This document shows positions 9,991 through 20,410 of a DNA stretch of 32,770 nt, in pieces; positions within the stretch are counted from its first letter, which is position 1; every line of letters starts with the position of its first letter. Where the stretch lies: positions 1 through 32,770 of the forward strand of contig MU633651.1 in NCBI GenBank assembly GCA_026770595.1. The letters run 5' to 3'. The notes beneath the pieces are model-generated. The model did not search any database. It saw only the letters and a list, made by a program, of their open reading frames with translations, and was not told the DNA's origin. The position numbers were made by a program, and so were the translations under genes. The stretch comes from Ochromonadaceae sp. CCMP2298 (lineage: Eukaryota > Sar > Synurophyceae > Ochromonadales > Ochromonadaceae).

Positions 9991-12900
9991 TCAGAATATG
10001 CTTTGCAAAAAGGCGAAGTCCTCCAGCTCAACCTGCACGCCCACGACGTCTATGTTGGGCACGCTGTCGATCACCCTCGCCTTCTCCTTCTTCTTTGCAT
10101 GATATACATCCTCCTCCTCCCCCGCCCCCTCCTCCTCCGACTCTTCGCCCACGACCGATCCCTGCTCGGAGACAATCAAACCTTGAGAGGACAGCAACGG
10201 AGGGAAGAAAAACCCTCCTTTGTCCTTGGGCTTTGGGGACTTTTCGATCGCAGGCGCCACTTTAGCCACTTTCCGCTTGGGCGCAACCTTCTGACCAGAG
10301 ACAGGGACCGTGGCCGTGAGTGCGGGAGCTTGGGGGGACAAGGGGGCAATGGAAACGGTTCCGAGCTCCGCAGTGGAGGTGGGAGATGTCTTGCCGGGGG
10401 AAGCTGTCTTCGTCACAGCCGTCACAGCCGCATCTGGGCGGCTCAGCGTGGCAGAGTGCGGGATGAACGAGCCCGAGGAGACGATGCTACTGCCCGCCTC
10501 CAAGCTATCCGGCGCCTGGGGCCTGAACATGCTCTGCTTATGGGCATCCCTCTCGCGCTCCTGCATGCGTTTATGCGCAATGGGCGTGTCGTGGAAGTGC
10601 TTCTTGGCCATCTGCAGCTGCACCAGCAGCTCCCTCTGCTTCTTGCTCGTGCTCGTGGGGTGTCGGGTGGGTACCTTCAGCATATGCGCGTAGGGAGACT
10701 GCGCCGCGAAGAGGGTGATCAGGAACTGGGCCTCGTCTCTGTGCGGCTCGAAGATCGCCACCTCACTGCCTGGTGCAGAGAGAGCTAGAGGGTCGAGGCG
10801 CTTGCCAGTCGCAGTGCCCATCCTGCTCGCAGTAGAGCTGACTGAGCCGTTTGTTAGAAGGAACGGGCCCGGGGATAGAACTCGCTTCGGCTTGCCTTTC
10901 TGGCGCTGGTTGGGCGCAGTGCGTGTGCGGGCCTGGTCCCCCTTCTCCCCCCTCTCCCCATTCTCCACCATGGCGGACAGCGAGGCGTGCTTGACCAGCT
11001 GGCCCTTGTCGGGAGGACTGTCCACCTCCAGGTCTGCGCTGTCCAGCTCCATGCTGAACACGTTCTGCAGGTGGCGGCGCGCCTCCTCCCCCGCCATCAA
11101 CTCGTCCTCCTCCGAGCGCGCCGCCATAGACCCGAATGCTGGCATGCCCGGGGCTGAGGCGGGTGCGGTGATGGTGGGCAGCAGCCAGCTCTTTTGAAGG
11201 GTGGAGGTGGTGAAGGCCTGGCTGTTCTGCGGGCCGACGCTTGGCTCTTCTTCCTCATCGAACCCCAGCCCCCCACCCCCGTACCTGGAGCTGATGTGGA
11301 AGGGGCTGGCGCTGCTACCAGGCTTGGGCTTGGCGAAGTGGGAGCGGGGCTGTGTGGGCGGTTCGAAGTCATCCTCCTTGGTGTCCCAGCTGAGCGCAAT
11401 CGCGCTGAACTTAGACGAGGGGCTGCGAGCAAACGCGGCCGGGCGGGCTGTGCTGGCACGCGTGGGGCTGCCCGAGGCCGTGGCTGACCTCATGAAATCG
11501 AAGGTCAGGGACTCTGTCTGCTCGCCCAGCAGGAATCGCTCCTCGTGACGACTGAGCTTATAAAACCAGTTGAGGAACTTGCCCCCGTCGATGGAGCCGA
11601 TGCCGCCCAGGTCCAGGATGCCGAGCAGCACGCCCAACTCGGGGAAGGTGAGCTTTATGGAGAATATCTGCGCGAAGATCTCTCTGAACTTGTCGGGCTG
11701 GAAGGCGGGCCCCTTGAACCCCTGAATCACCTCGTTGTACATGGCGCTGTCCACCGCGTAGTCCGCCGCCGCCTGCCGGATCTTCTCCAGCAGCGTCTCC
11801 TCGTCGACAGGGCTGTTGATGAGCAGGTGCAGTTCCTCCTGCTTCTTCTTGGCCACCAGCTGTTCGTGGTGATCCTTCTCCCTCGCGAGCAGATCGCGCT
11901 CCCGCTGGATGCGCTCGCGGTTCCTTTTCGACTGCTCCTCTCGCTGGATCTTGTTGAAGTACTTCAAGAACTCCGCATTGTTCACGCGCACGCCCTCGGT
12001 CTTGTGCTTGTCCCGCACACTTACCGTGTCGTCCTTCTCCACGCCGAAGACGGACACCACGGCCCCCAGCTGCCTGTCCGTGAGTGGCATGTTGAAGGTG
12101 CGCATAAGCATATCTTTGAACTCCATCGGTGACATGTTCGTGCCCGTGAAGCCCCGCAGACTGGGCGCAGAGGGGTGCGAGCGGTCGTAGTTGGAGGCCA
12201 GCACGCGGATGCGCTCCAGCACTGTGTTGAAGTCGTTGCTGTCGAAGTCCATGGACACGTTGGCGTCCATCTTCGAGTCCGCTGCGATGCGCTTCTCCAC
12301 CGCCTCCCTGCCCGCCGCCACATCCATTGTCCGCTGACGCTCCAGCTGGGCGGTGCGCATCGCGGATCGGCGTTCGAAGCCCAGCGTGGTGAAGCGCACC
12401 ATGAACTCCGCGCAGTTTATCTGCCTACTCTCGTCCCGATCAAACTCGGCGATCAGCGCCGCCAGCTCTCCCTCGTTAATGCGCATGTTGAAGCTCCTGC
12501 GCAGCATCTCCTTGAACACCGCCGGTGTCATCTTCTGCCCCTGAAAGGCAGTCAGTCCCATAGGCCCGGGGCTGGCTGGATCGAACTTGAAGGCCGCGTC
12601 TCCCAGCTTGGCCAGCGCGGACTCCCTGTCTTCCTCCGAGAAGTCGAAGGTCAAGTTCAGCTCCATCTTCGCCCACTGCGCTACCAGCTTCTCCTCGTGC
12701 CACCTCTCCCGGAAGACCGCGTCGCTGCGCAGCTTGTCCAGCGACGCCTTGTGATCGTTCTCCCTGGCGGCGATGCCCAGCTTCAAGAAGTATATCAGGA
12801 ACTTCTTGGAGGGCAGCACCCCCTTCTTCTTGGGATCGAAGTAGTGCATTGCGGCAGACAGCTCGCTGTTGTCGAACACCACCCCGAAGGTGCGCTTTAT

Positions 12901-15900
12901 CATCTCCCTGAACACGTGCGGCTTCAGAGTCTTCTCCTCAAAACCCTCCAGAGACATGGCCCCGGGATGGTTTTTATCGAACCTCTTCGCGGCGTGCGCC
13001 ATCTTCTGGAATGCACTATCCATCTGCGCGGGGGTGTAATCGTACTTGAGGTCGATGACGAGCTTGCTCTCCAGCTCCTGGATCTTCCTATCGTGCTCCG
13101 ACCTGCGCATGTAGTTCTCCTGCCTCTGCTTCTCCAGCTGCACGCCCTTCTGCTGCTCCCGCTCCTCGCTGCCCATGCGCACGAAGGCCACCAAGAACTT
13201 GGCGCAGCTGAGGTTCCCGTGTCCGTCGTCGTAGGCGTAGAGCATGGCGGAGAGCTCCTTGGGCTCGAACACGATGTTGAACGTCTTCTTGGCCACCTCT
13301 CGGAACATCCCGGGGGTCAGGAAGGAAGCGTCGAAGGCGTCCAATGCAACACACCCTGGGGCGTTCTTGTCGTACTGCGCGCTGGCCTGGGTGAGCTTCC
13401 TCACCGCACTGAGCATGTGCTCCTCTGCCCAGTCAGGATCGACATCCAGCACCACACGGCTGGCGGACTGCAGCAGCCGCAGCTCCTCCTCCTGCTTGCG
13501 CTTGGCCGCGTCCCCGCGCTGCTTCTGCAGACTGTAGGCCTTCGCCCTCGCCCGCGCGTCGTATCCCAGCTTCATGAAGGCGATGAGGAACATCTTCCCG
13601 TCCACCATGCGGTGCAACTTGTAGTGCGGGAACTTCTTCACCACCGCGCCCAGCTCCTTGGCCTCGAAGTTCACGCCGAAAGCACGCCGCATCAGCTCGC
13701 GGAACACGCCGGGCTTGATAGGCCCCCCGGAGAATCCGTCCAGGCGCGGGGCGGATGCGTGCGATTTGTCGTACTTGAAGCTCGCCTCGGTCATCTTCAC
13801 TATGGCCGAGCGCAGGTCGTTGTTGGTGGTGTCGTAGTCTACGTCTAGCTCGGCCTTCTCCCACATCGCGGCGGTCTTCCGCTCCTCCTCAAGCTTGGCC
13901 TCCTTCTGCGCCTTGCGCGTCTCCTCCAGAAATTTCCTCCGCTTGTCGTCGCGAATGGCCTTCCCGATGGCCTGGAACTTGTTGAGGAAGTCCTTGGAGT
14001 CTATCTGGCCCAGCTTGGCTTTGTCGAACTGATCCATCAGCACGCCCACCTCCTTGCCACTGGCCACGATGTTGAACACACGCTTGAGGTTCTCCCTAAA
14101 GACCCCGGGGGGCATGTAGGCCACGTCGAAGGCCTCCAGACTCGGAGCTGCGGGGTGCGATTTGTCGAACCCCTCGCTGGCCTTGTTGATCTTCTCGTTG
14201 ATAGACAGGGTGTCTGCCTCTGTATAGTCGAATGTAAAGGTGAACGTCTGCCGGTTAGCTAGGTCGTGGATCTTCTGCTCGTGCTCCTTCTCCCGATCCC
14301 TATCCTCGCGCTTTTGTCGCTCTATCTGCCCGCTTTTCACCTTGGCGCGCTCGGTGATGCCCAGCTGCAAGAAGAAGTTGAGGAAGTCCTTGCAGTTTAT
14401 CTCCTCCTTCTCCGCGTGAAACCGCTCGAACACCGCCCCCACCTCTCTGGCGGTCAGCTTAAGTCCGAATGTACGCCGTACGAGCTCTTTGAACTCTGCG
14501 CCTGCCATGGTTCGGCGCTCGAAGCCATCCAGGCCCAGAGATGCGGGGTGCGATGCGTCGTACTTGGTGGCGCAGAGGGTGATCTTGTCAGCGCTCTCCT
14601 CTCTGTCGATGTCGTCGAAGTCGAAGTTCACCTCATAGAGCACCTTGGTGGTCATTTCCAGTATCTTGTTCTCGCCCTCCATGCGGGCCTGCTCCCACTC
14701 GTCTCGCTGCTGCTTCAGCTCGTGTGTGCGGATCTCGCTCTTCTTGGTCTGCCCCAGTATAGTGAAGGTGCTGAGGAACGCCTGGCACTGCACCATCCTC
14801 GTGCCGTCCTTGTCGAAGTACTCGACTGCAGCTCCCATCTCCTGCGGGGTCAGCTTAATGTTGAAGGTGCGCTTGAGGCCCTTCTGGAACTCCAGGGGGG
14901 AGAGCTTGGCGGGCTCGAACGATATGAGGCTCACCCCGCGCACCTTGTCGTACCTCGTGGCTGCCTCGGTCAGCTTGTCCAGCGCGCTCTGCAGGTGCTG
15001 CTCGCCGTAGCGCTGGCTGATCCTCACCGTGTCGCTGTTCTGCACGTCGTGCATCTTCTTGACGTGGCTCTCCTCCGCCTCTCTGTTCATGCGCCTCTGC
15101 TTCTCCAGCTGCTCGATGTGCACCTTGTAGCGCATCTCCTGGCCCATGCGCAGGAAGTCCGTGAGAAAGGTCTTGCACAGCACGCGGCCCGTGCTCTTGC
15201 TGTCGTACTTGCTGATCAGGAAGCCCAGCTCGGAGGCGTTGATCTTCAGGTTGAAGACTCTCCTGATCAGGTCCTTGAACTGCCCAGGGTCCAGGGAGTC
15301 GCACTCGAAACCGTCCAGAGCCTGTGCACCGGGAGCGTTCCTGTCGTACCTGGCAGCAGCCGCGCGTAGTTTCTCCTGCGCCTTGTCCTCCGCCTCCATG
15401 GAGAAGTTGAAGTCTATGTCCTGGTTCATCTTCGCCTGCGCCTCAGACAGCTTCGACTCCTGCTGCGCGATGGCGGCCACGTCCAGGTGCTTCTGCTTCT
15501 TCCGCTGCGCCCGCAATGCCGCGTCTCTGCCGTTTATACCCAGACGCAGGAAAAACCGCAGGAACTCGCTGGCAGGGATCTGCAGCTTGGGGGCTGGCTC
15601 ACTTGCGCCGGGCAGCTCGCCGGACTCGTCTGGGACCGGGCTGTGATGTCCGTGGTCGATGTTGCGGTCGAACTCCTTCAGCAACGCCCCCAGCTCTGCT
15701 CGATCCACTTTAAGATTGAAAGTCAACTTCAACATTTCCCTGATGAGGTGAGAAGGTAAAAGACAGGTATAGTGATGGACAGGTGTTAGTGACCATTTCA
15801 TTCAGGGCCTTGGGCTGCCCACTACGTAGGCGACCCAGATGCGAGGCTTACTTGAAGACAGCGGGCTTCATGAAGTTCACGTCGAAGGCCTCCGGACTAC

Positions 15901-16600
15901 CACACGATGGGTGCTTGGGATCGAACTTGAAGGCCGCCTCGTGCAGCTTTGTGATCGCTCTTCCCCTGACCTCATCTGAGAAGCCGAAGTCTACAGAGAG
16001 GTCCATCTTCTTCTCCTGCTGCTGCTCCTTGCGCTCCTGCTCCGCTCCCTGCTGGATCAAGAACTGCTCTTGCTTCTCCCTCACATCGGAGCTCGCTTTG
16101 GCCTTCCGCATGCCGTTGAGTCTGGTGAAGGCGATCATAAAGTCGTACCCGTTGACCACCTTGTCGTCGTCGGGATCAAAGTAGCTCAGGAAGGCAGAGA
16201 ACTCCACCTCGTCGAAGCCCAGCCAAAAGGCAGAGTACAGATAGGCCCGGAACTTATCATACTCGATGTGCTTCGACTGAAAGGCCTTCAAGATGACAGC
16301 GTCCTTTTCCGGCCGGTACCTCACGGTGGCTTCCTGGATCTTGCGCATCACCACTCCCAGCACGCTCATGTCAGTCAAAGCTCTCTGGAGATTCGAACTT
16401 GATGCGATCGAGTCGCCTCCACGTTTCCTCGTGGATCGTGGCCTCTTCGGACTAGCACTCCTGTCGTCGCTTCCCAAACTCGCGCCCAAGCTCACACCAC
16501 TGCTGACACTTAAACTGCGCTCCGACCTGCCCGACACCCCCTTCGAGCTCACATAGCGCTGCTCCAAGAGGATCTTCTTTTTACCAATCGGAGAGAACAT
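9991..16600 (-). CDS. giant protein with twelve ~130-residue EF-hand-like modules
   Basis: Two exons on the minus strand, 16600-15852 and 15739-9991 (intron 15740-15851, phase 2), give 2,165 residues. After a serine-rich N-terminus (~1-70), about twelve modules run to residue ~1656. Each module reads: beta/acidic lead (D-F-x-F), a helix with A-x-x-K-L-x-x-A-A-x-x-Y/F-D-K-x-H-P, an x-L-x-G-F loop, P-x-x-F-R-E-M-L-K-R-T-F-N/G, then E-L-G-A-x-x-x-x-F-D ... F-L-x-x-F-x-x-L-G and a charged coiled-coil linker R-x-x-Q-L-E-K-Q-R. The E-L-G-A ... F-D ... F-L half has EF-hand spacing, but only modules 1 (DPDDDKVVNGYD) and 10 (DRDESRQINCAE) keep a near-canonical calcium loop. The last ~510 residues are S/P/A-rich and probably disordered. 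Function unknown; a long structural or ciliary/cytoskeletal scaffold is inference. The single 5.7-kb exon contrasts with its intron-rich neighbours. Confidence 0.88.
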
Positions 16601-17078
16601 CTTAGCGAGCGTATTGCGGAGTCTCTTTGGAAGGTAGCTATAGAAGGAAGGGGAGAGGGCTTGCTCGAAAGATCACCGCAGCTTGGATTCGCCCCAAGCG
16701 TTTCTTTGTCGCTCGAGCACCGCTGCCCTTGTACACACCGTTCACCGTGGGTACCCAAAGCTTGCCATGCAAGATCGATGTGCCTTTGTGGCATCCAGCA
16801 TGCAAGGGCCTCAGCAGCGAAGCATCTTGGCTCTCAGGCTCACTGGACAAGATCATCAAAAGGACAAAAGATTGATGAAACTGTCGCCAAGGGCTAACGG
16901 GAGGCGACAAGAATTCGGAATATGGCATATTCTTGTCGCCTCGTCGACAACAGCAGCAGCGAAAGCAGCAGGACGCCCTCCCGCCTCTGCTGGCTGGAAA
17001 GGAGGCAGGTTCTATGATGTGAAGTCACTGTTTGGTTCTATGGAGCGCTGGCGAACACAGCTGAGTCGTTAGCAAAGG
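16601..17078. other. divergent intergenic region, EF-hand-like giant / MED14
   Basis: About 480 bp between two head-to-head start codons. ORFs across it (for example 16683-17072 on the plus strand) have no recognisable domain and overlap antisense frames, so I take them as chance. The main structure is the 14-bp inverted repeat at 16901-16942. Confidence 0.5.
16901..16942. repeat. perfect 14-bp inverted repeat with an alternative inner stem
   Basis: GAGGCGACAAGAAT (16901-16914) is exactly reverse-complementary to 16929-16942, with a 14-nt centre. A second stem, GAATAT (16918-16923) with ATATTC (16927-16932), can form instead in the middle. It lies about 140 bp upstream of the MED14 start, so it is either a promoter palindrome or a hairpin in the 5' leader. 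Confidence 0.7.
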
Positions 17079-20000
17079 ATGAGTACTATGACAGCGACGA
17101 CTCCACTCGGAGATGCGATGCGGCGACTTTCGTTCGACATCTTCTCGGAGGTAAAGAGCATTCAGGTTTTGATGCGTGGTATGGATCCTGATATGAGAAC
17201 GGTCGAGCTGAAAAATTGGATTGGTCGGTCTAAAAGGAAGCTTATGCAGCTGTACGGACTAATGCGATGGCTGTCATTGCCTAACTCATCGCACATATTT
17301 CGAAGCGTTGCCGATTTCAGCTTCCAGCTCTCCACGGTTGATGCGAACATGGTTAGGAGTCTCGATGAACTCTACTTCGCCCACGCGCTCGTTTTCTCTA
17401 TGCGTAGCAGGCCTTACGAGCTGCTGCGAGCGAAAGACATTCTTTGCAAGTCTAGCTACACTGCATTACCCGACGCCCTCTTCGCGTGCGGAAGACCTGA
17501 GATTCCGACACTGCTGGAGCCGGCGACAGTGGAGAGCGATCTGGATATTTTCATCCGCACCAAGCTCGCTCTGGTCGACCCGCTCCCTCCCGGCATGCCC
17601 CTCCGAGCTTCCGTCGCATCCGGCGTACTCTGCATCGAGTACACCTCCTACTTTGCGCTGAGTCTGTCGCTCAACACGATGGACGAGGCGGCGCCGTGGA
17701 GCGTGCTCAAGTGCGCCATCTTCCTGGCAGCAGACTCATCCGCCAAGGAGGCCGAGGACGCTCTCCTCGTGCAGCTGCGAAGCGTCTCGCACGGGAAATC
17801 CCTAAGGGTCATGCTGGGGGTATGTCTGCGGGCCTCGATCGACCTGGGCCTGCGGGAGCTGCATGCACAGGCCTTGCGACTGCCTCAGGCGAGTACCTTC
17901 CCAGACGTGCTGGAGACCGCGTTTGTGGACTCAAAGGAGAAATACTTCCGCCTGCGCCTCTGGAAGAGCCCCTTTAGTGGGTAAGTTGCTTCCGTGACGA
18001 CGTCGCTATCCTATACATCCTATATATCCTTTGTTTCCTAGTATCCAATTTATCCTATGTATCCTATATATTCGCATCCTATGAATCTTACGCTTGCCAC
18101 CTTGACCACACACAGGGAATATATCTTCGAATTGCGACTGGTGCGTAGGGGGAACGGCGTGGTCGTGGAGCTGCGCACGAAGCTGGTCTACGAGCACGTG
18201 TCGTTGATATTCGTGGACGAGAACAGGAACCTGCCCATTCACGGGATAGCCGATAGCTGGGATGGACACAGGCACATCGCAGGGGGGCCTTCGTTCTCAC
18301 GCCTGCTGTCCGAGGCGCTGATTTTGCTGGACCACCTGAAGCTAGACATCATGGCCGAGGTGCTGGAGTCCAGCCTGCAGAAGCAAGGTCTTTCGCAGGT
18401 GAGAAGTCAACAAGATATTGGGTTGAAAACATTTCCTCCTAGTCCTAACGATCCTTTTTCCTTTTAGTGCCGACTTCTCAGGCAGACGGACAGCCTGGAT
18501 CTGCTCTTTGTCTCCTCATCCGGAGCCCTGGAGGACACACAGGTGCTGCTGAAACTACGCGTCGACACTCGCAACGGGAGGTTTGTCGTGGAGTCCGAAG
18601 GCCTGCAGGAGGTGACAGGTGCGTGACGGGACACAGTCGCCTCTCCTGTTTAAAACGTCGCGTATTTAATGCGCTCCATCGCCCTATCGTGTCTAATCCC
18701 CCATCGACTTCACCGTCGTGTCTAATACCCTCTCTCACAGTCCTGGGCAAGCGCAAGATCGATTTGTTCGTGCGGGAGATCAACAACCAGAACGTGGAAC
18801 AGTACGTCAGCAACCACCTGCTAAAAAAGGGTGTGGACGCACGAGCACAGACGCCCGGTTGCCCCACCGAGCACCAACTAGCCAACATAGAAGTTGGTCT
18901 TCTGCAGATCACCACCCTGAGCGACGTGGTGCGCTTTATGGCTCTGGCATGGTACGCGGGGCTGTGCGTGCAGGTCGACCGGAAGCTCGTGAACCTGCAG
19001 AGCCTCGTGCCCCACCTGACCCAGCAGTGCGGGTTCGCAGGCACACAGGCGAGCAACGAGGGCCTGGTGTACAACCTGATGTACTGGGAGGAGACCGGGG
19101 GGCGCCGTGGGGGGCACGCGCAGGTACTCCTGCCCAGCTCCTTCCCCGTCTTGCAGTCAGAGGTACTCAGGGGAGGGATATGGCCAGCAGCGGTAGCAGA
19201 CAAGGCATCCAGGAAGCGGAAACAGAGACAAATTTTGGAAACTGGCAGTGTAGATAGTAGTGCAGTGGACAAAGAGAGCGCGCGGAGGTTCTCTGCAGTG
19301 CAGCACGGCGGCTCAGTTCTATCGCTCTATCTGTTGCTGGAGCTCAGTGACAGTGGGGTCTTAGTCGGGTGCGCTCTCTGTCGCAGCTCTGCCGACGGGA
19401 AGGGCAGTCCCCAGCTGCTCAGCAAGCATCTCCTCAACACATTAGTCACCAGCTCTGCTGTGCGGTCCGCCTTAGCGCAGGCCATGCTGGATGCAGTGCA
19501 GTGGGCCAGGAACCTCACACCGCCCACTGTGACCCTCGTGGAGCTCGGATTCCCACTCCGTAGTGTATCCTTCCTCCAGCACTCGGAGGCAAGTTTCAGC
19601 GCGATTTGTGCAGACACGTCGCCGCTGGGGCGCACTACCCTCCACGTCGTGTGCTACGACAATGCCCCCCACCTGCAGCGGGCGAGAGAGTCCCTGCGGG
19701 CGGAGATGTTCCTGACCTTCCCGGCCTGCGGGCTGACGGAGGGGCGGCGCATCGCCACTTTGCATGTATCGTGCATTCGCGAAGAGCCGGCACTCGTGTC
19801 CCAGAAGCTGGACTTTGCGGACTGCCCTATCAGTATGAACAGCGGGGACACGGCCTCGGCGATCCTGCTCGAAGTCTTCCTAGCGAGGTTGCTGGAGGAC
19901 GTGTTCGGCAGCGGCGTTCCAAGAGCGGCTTCGGAGGTGAGGGGCGATCTGGAGCTGCGATTGCACGTGGTCGCGCCCCTGCTGAGCCTGCTGCGCGCCA

Positions 20001-20311
20001 TTTCGCAGCTGTCGGATGTGCACTTCCGCTGCATGCACCACGCCGTCAGCGCAGCCGGCAGACCCTTTTCGGTGTCAGTGACGCTCGCTCTGAACATCCC
20101 TTGTCCCGGTGGGACTGGCCCGGACCCCACGGCTGGCTACTTGGTGGTGGAGTCGGCGTGGGAGGACAGCGCCTGCATGCTAGACTTCCGAGACACAATG
20201 CCCGGCAGACTGAGGAGGAAGCACGCAGTAGGCGAGCTGCTGGATTCGGATTGCGAGTTGCTCAAGGCCGTGCTGGGGGAATTCACAGCTGCCTACGTCC
20301 CACCACCATGA
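17079..20311 (+). CDS. MED14: Mediator complex subunit 14 (Rgr1)
   Basis: Four exons, 17079-17980, 18116-18398, 18468-18618 and 18741-20311, give 968 residues. MED14 is the backbone subunit of Mediator, linking head, middle and tail modules and bridging activators to RNA polymerase II. Family marks: an N-terminal helical region with L-M-R-W-L-S-L-P, then E-L-Y-F-A-H ... R-P-Y-E-L-L-R-A-K-D-I-L ... Y-T-A-L-P (about 95-130), then L-V-D-P-L-P-P ... V-A-S-G-V-L-C-I-E-Y ... W-S-V-L-K-C-A-I-F-L (about 165-215), and Y-F-R-L-R-L-W at the end of exon 1, all in the order found in human MED14. The C-terminal half is divergent and the protein is shorter than the ~1,450 residues of the human subunit. Intron 1 is filled with degenerate ATCCTATAT repeats. 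The start is the first ATG; a second is nine bases on. Confidence 0.9.
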
Positions 20312-20368
20312 GCCTAGGAGCGCGTTAGACTCTTTCTCGAACAGTGTCAAGTACCCTGATATTCACGA

Positions 20369-20374
20369 AATAAA
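20369..20374 (+). terminator. poly(A) signal AATAAA of MED14
   Basis: AATAAA 58 bases past the MED14 stop and about 32 bases short of the stop codon of the convergent MORN gene. Confidence 0.6.
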
Positions 20375-20404
20375 TTTGTTGATACAATTAAAAAAAACAG
20401 CTAT

Positions 20405-20410
20405 TTTATT
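20405..20410 (-). terminator. AATAAA overlapping the stop codon of the MORN gene
   Basis: On the minus strand the final codons read CAA TAA AAT, so the hexamer AATAAA contains the TAA stop (20408-20406). If used, cleavage would occur a few tens of bases downstream, giving a very short 3' untranslated region. No better signal is seen before MED14's own 3' end. Confidence 0.4.

Noticed and set aside
12175-13848. 557-codon plus-strand ORF opposite the EF-hand-like giant
   Set aside because: It is the mirror of a repeated, GC-rich coding frame; its sequence (H-, L-, V- and E-rich, no domain) is what the antisense of the modules gives, and a similar ORF appears at 14266-15369.
16683-17072. 129-codon ORF upstream of MED14
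   Set aside because: No domain, overlaps other frames on both strands and contains the 14-bp inverted repeat; treated as non-coding leader or promoter.
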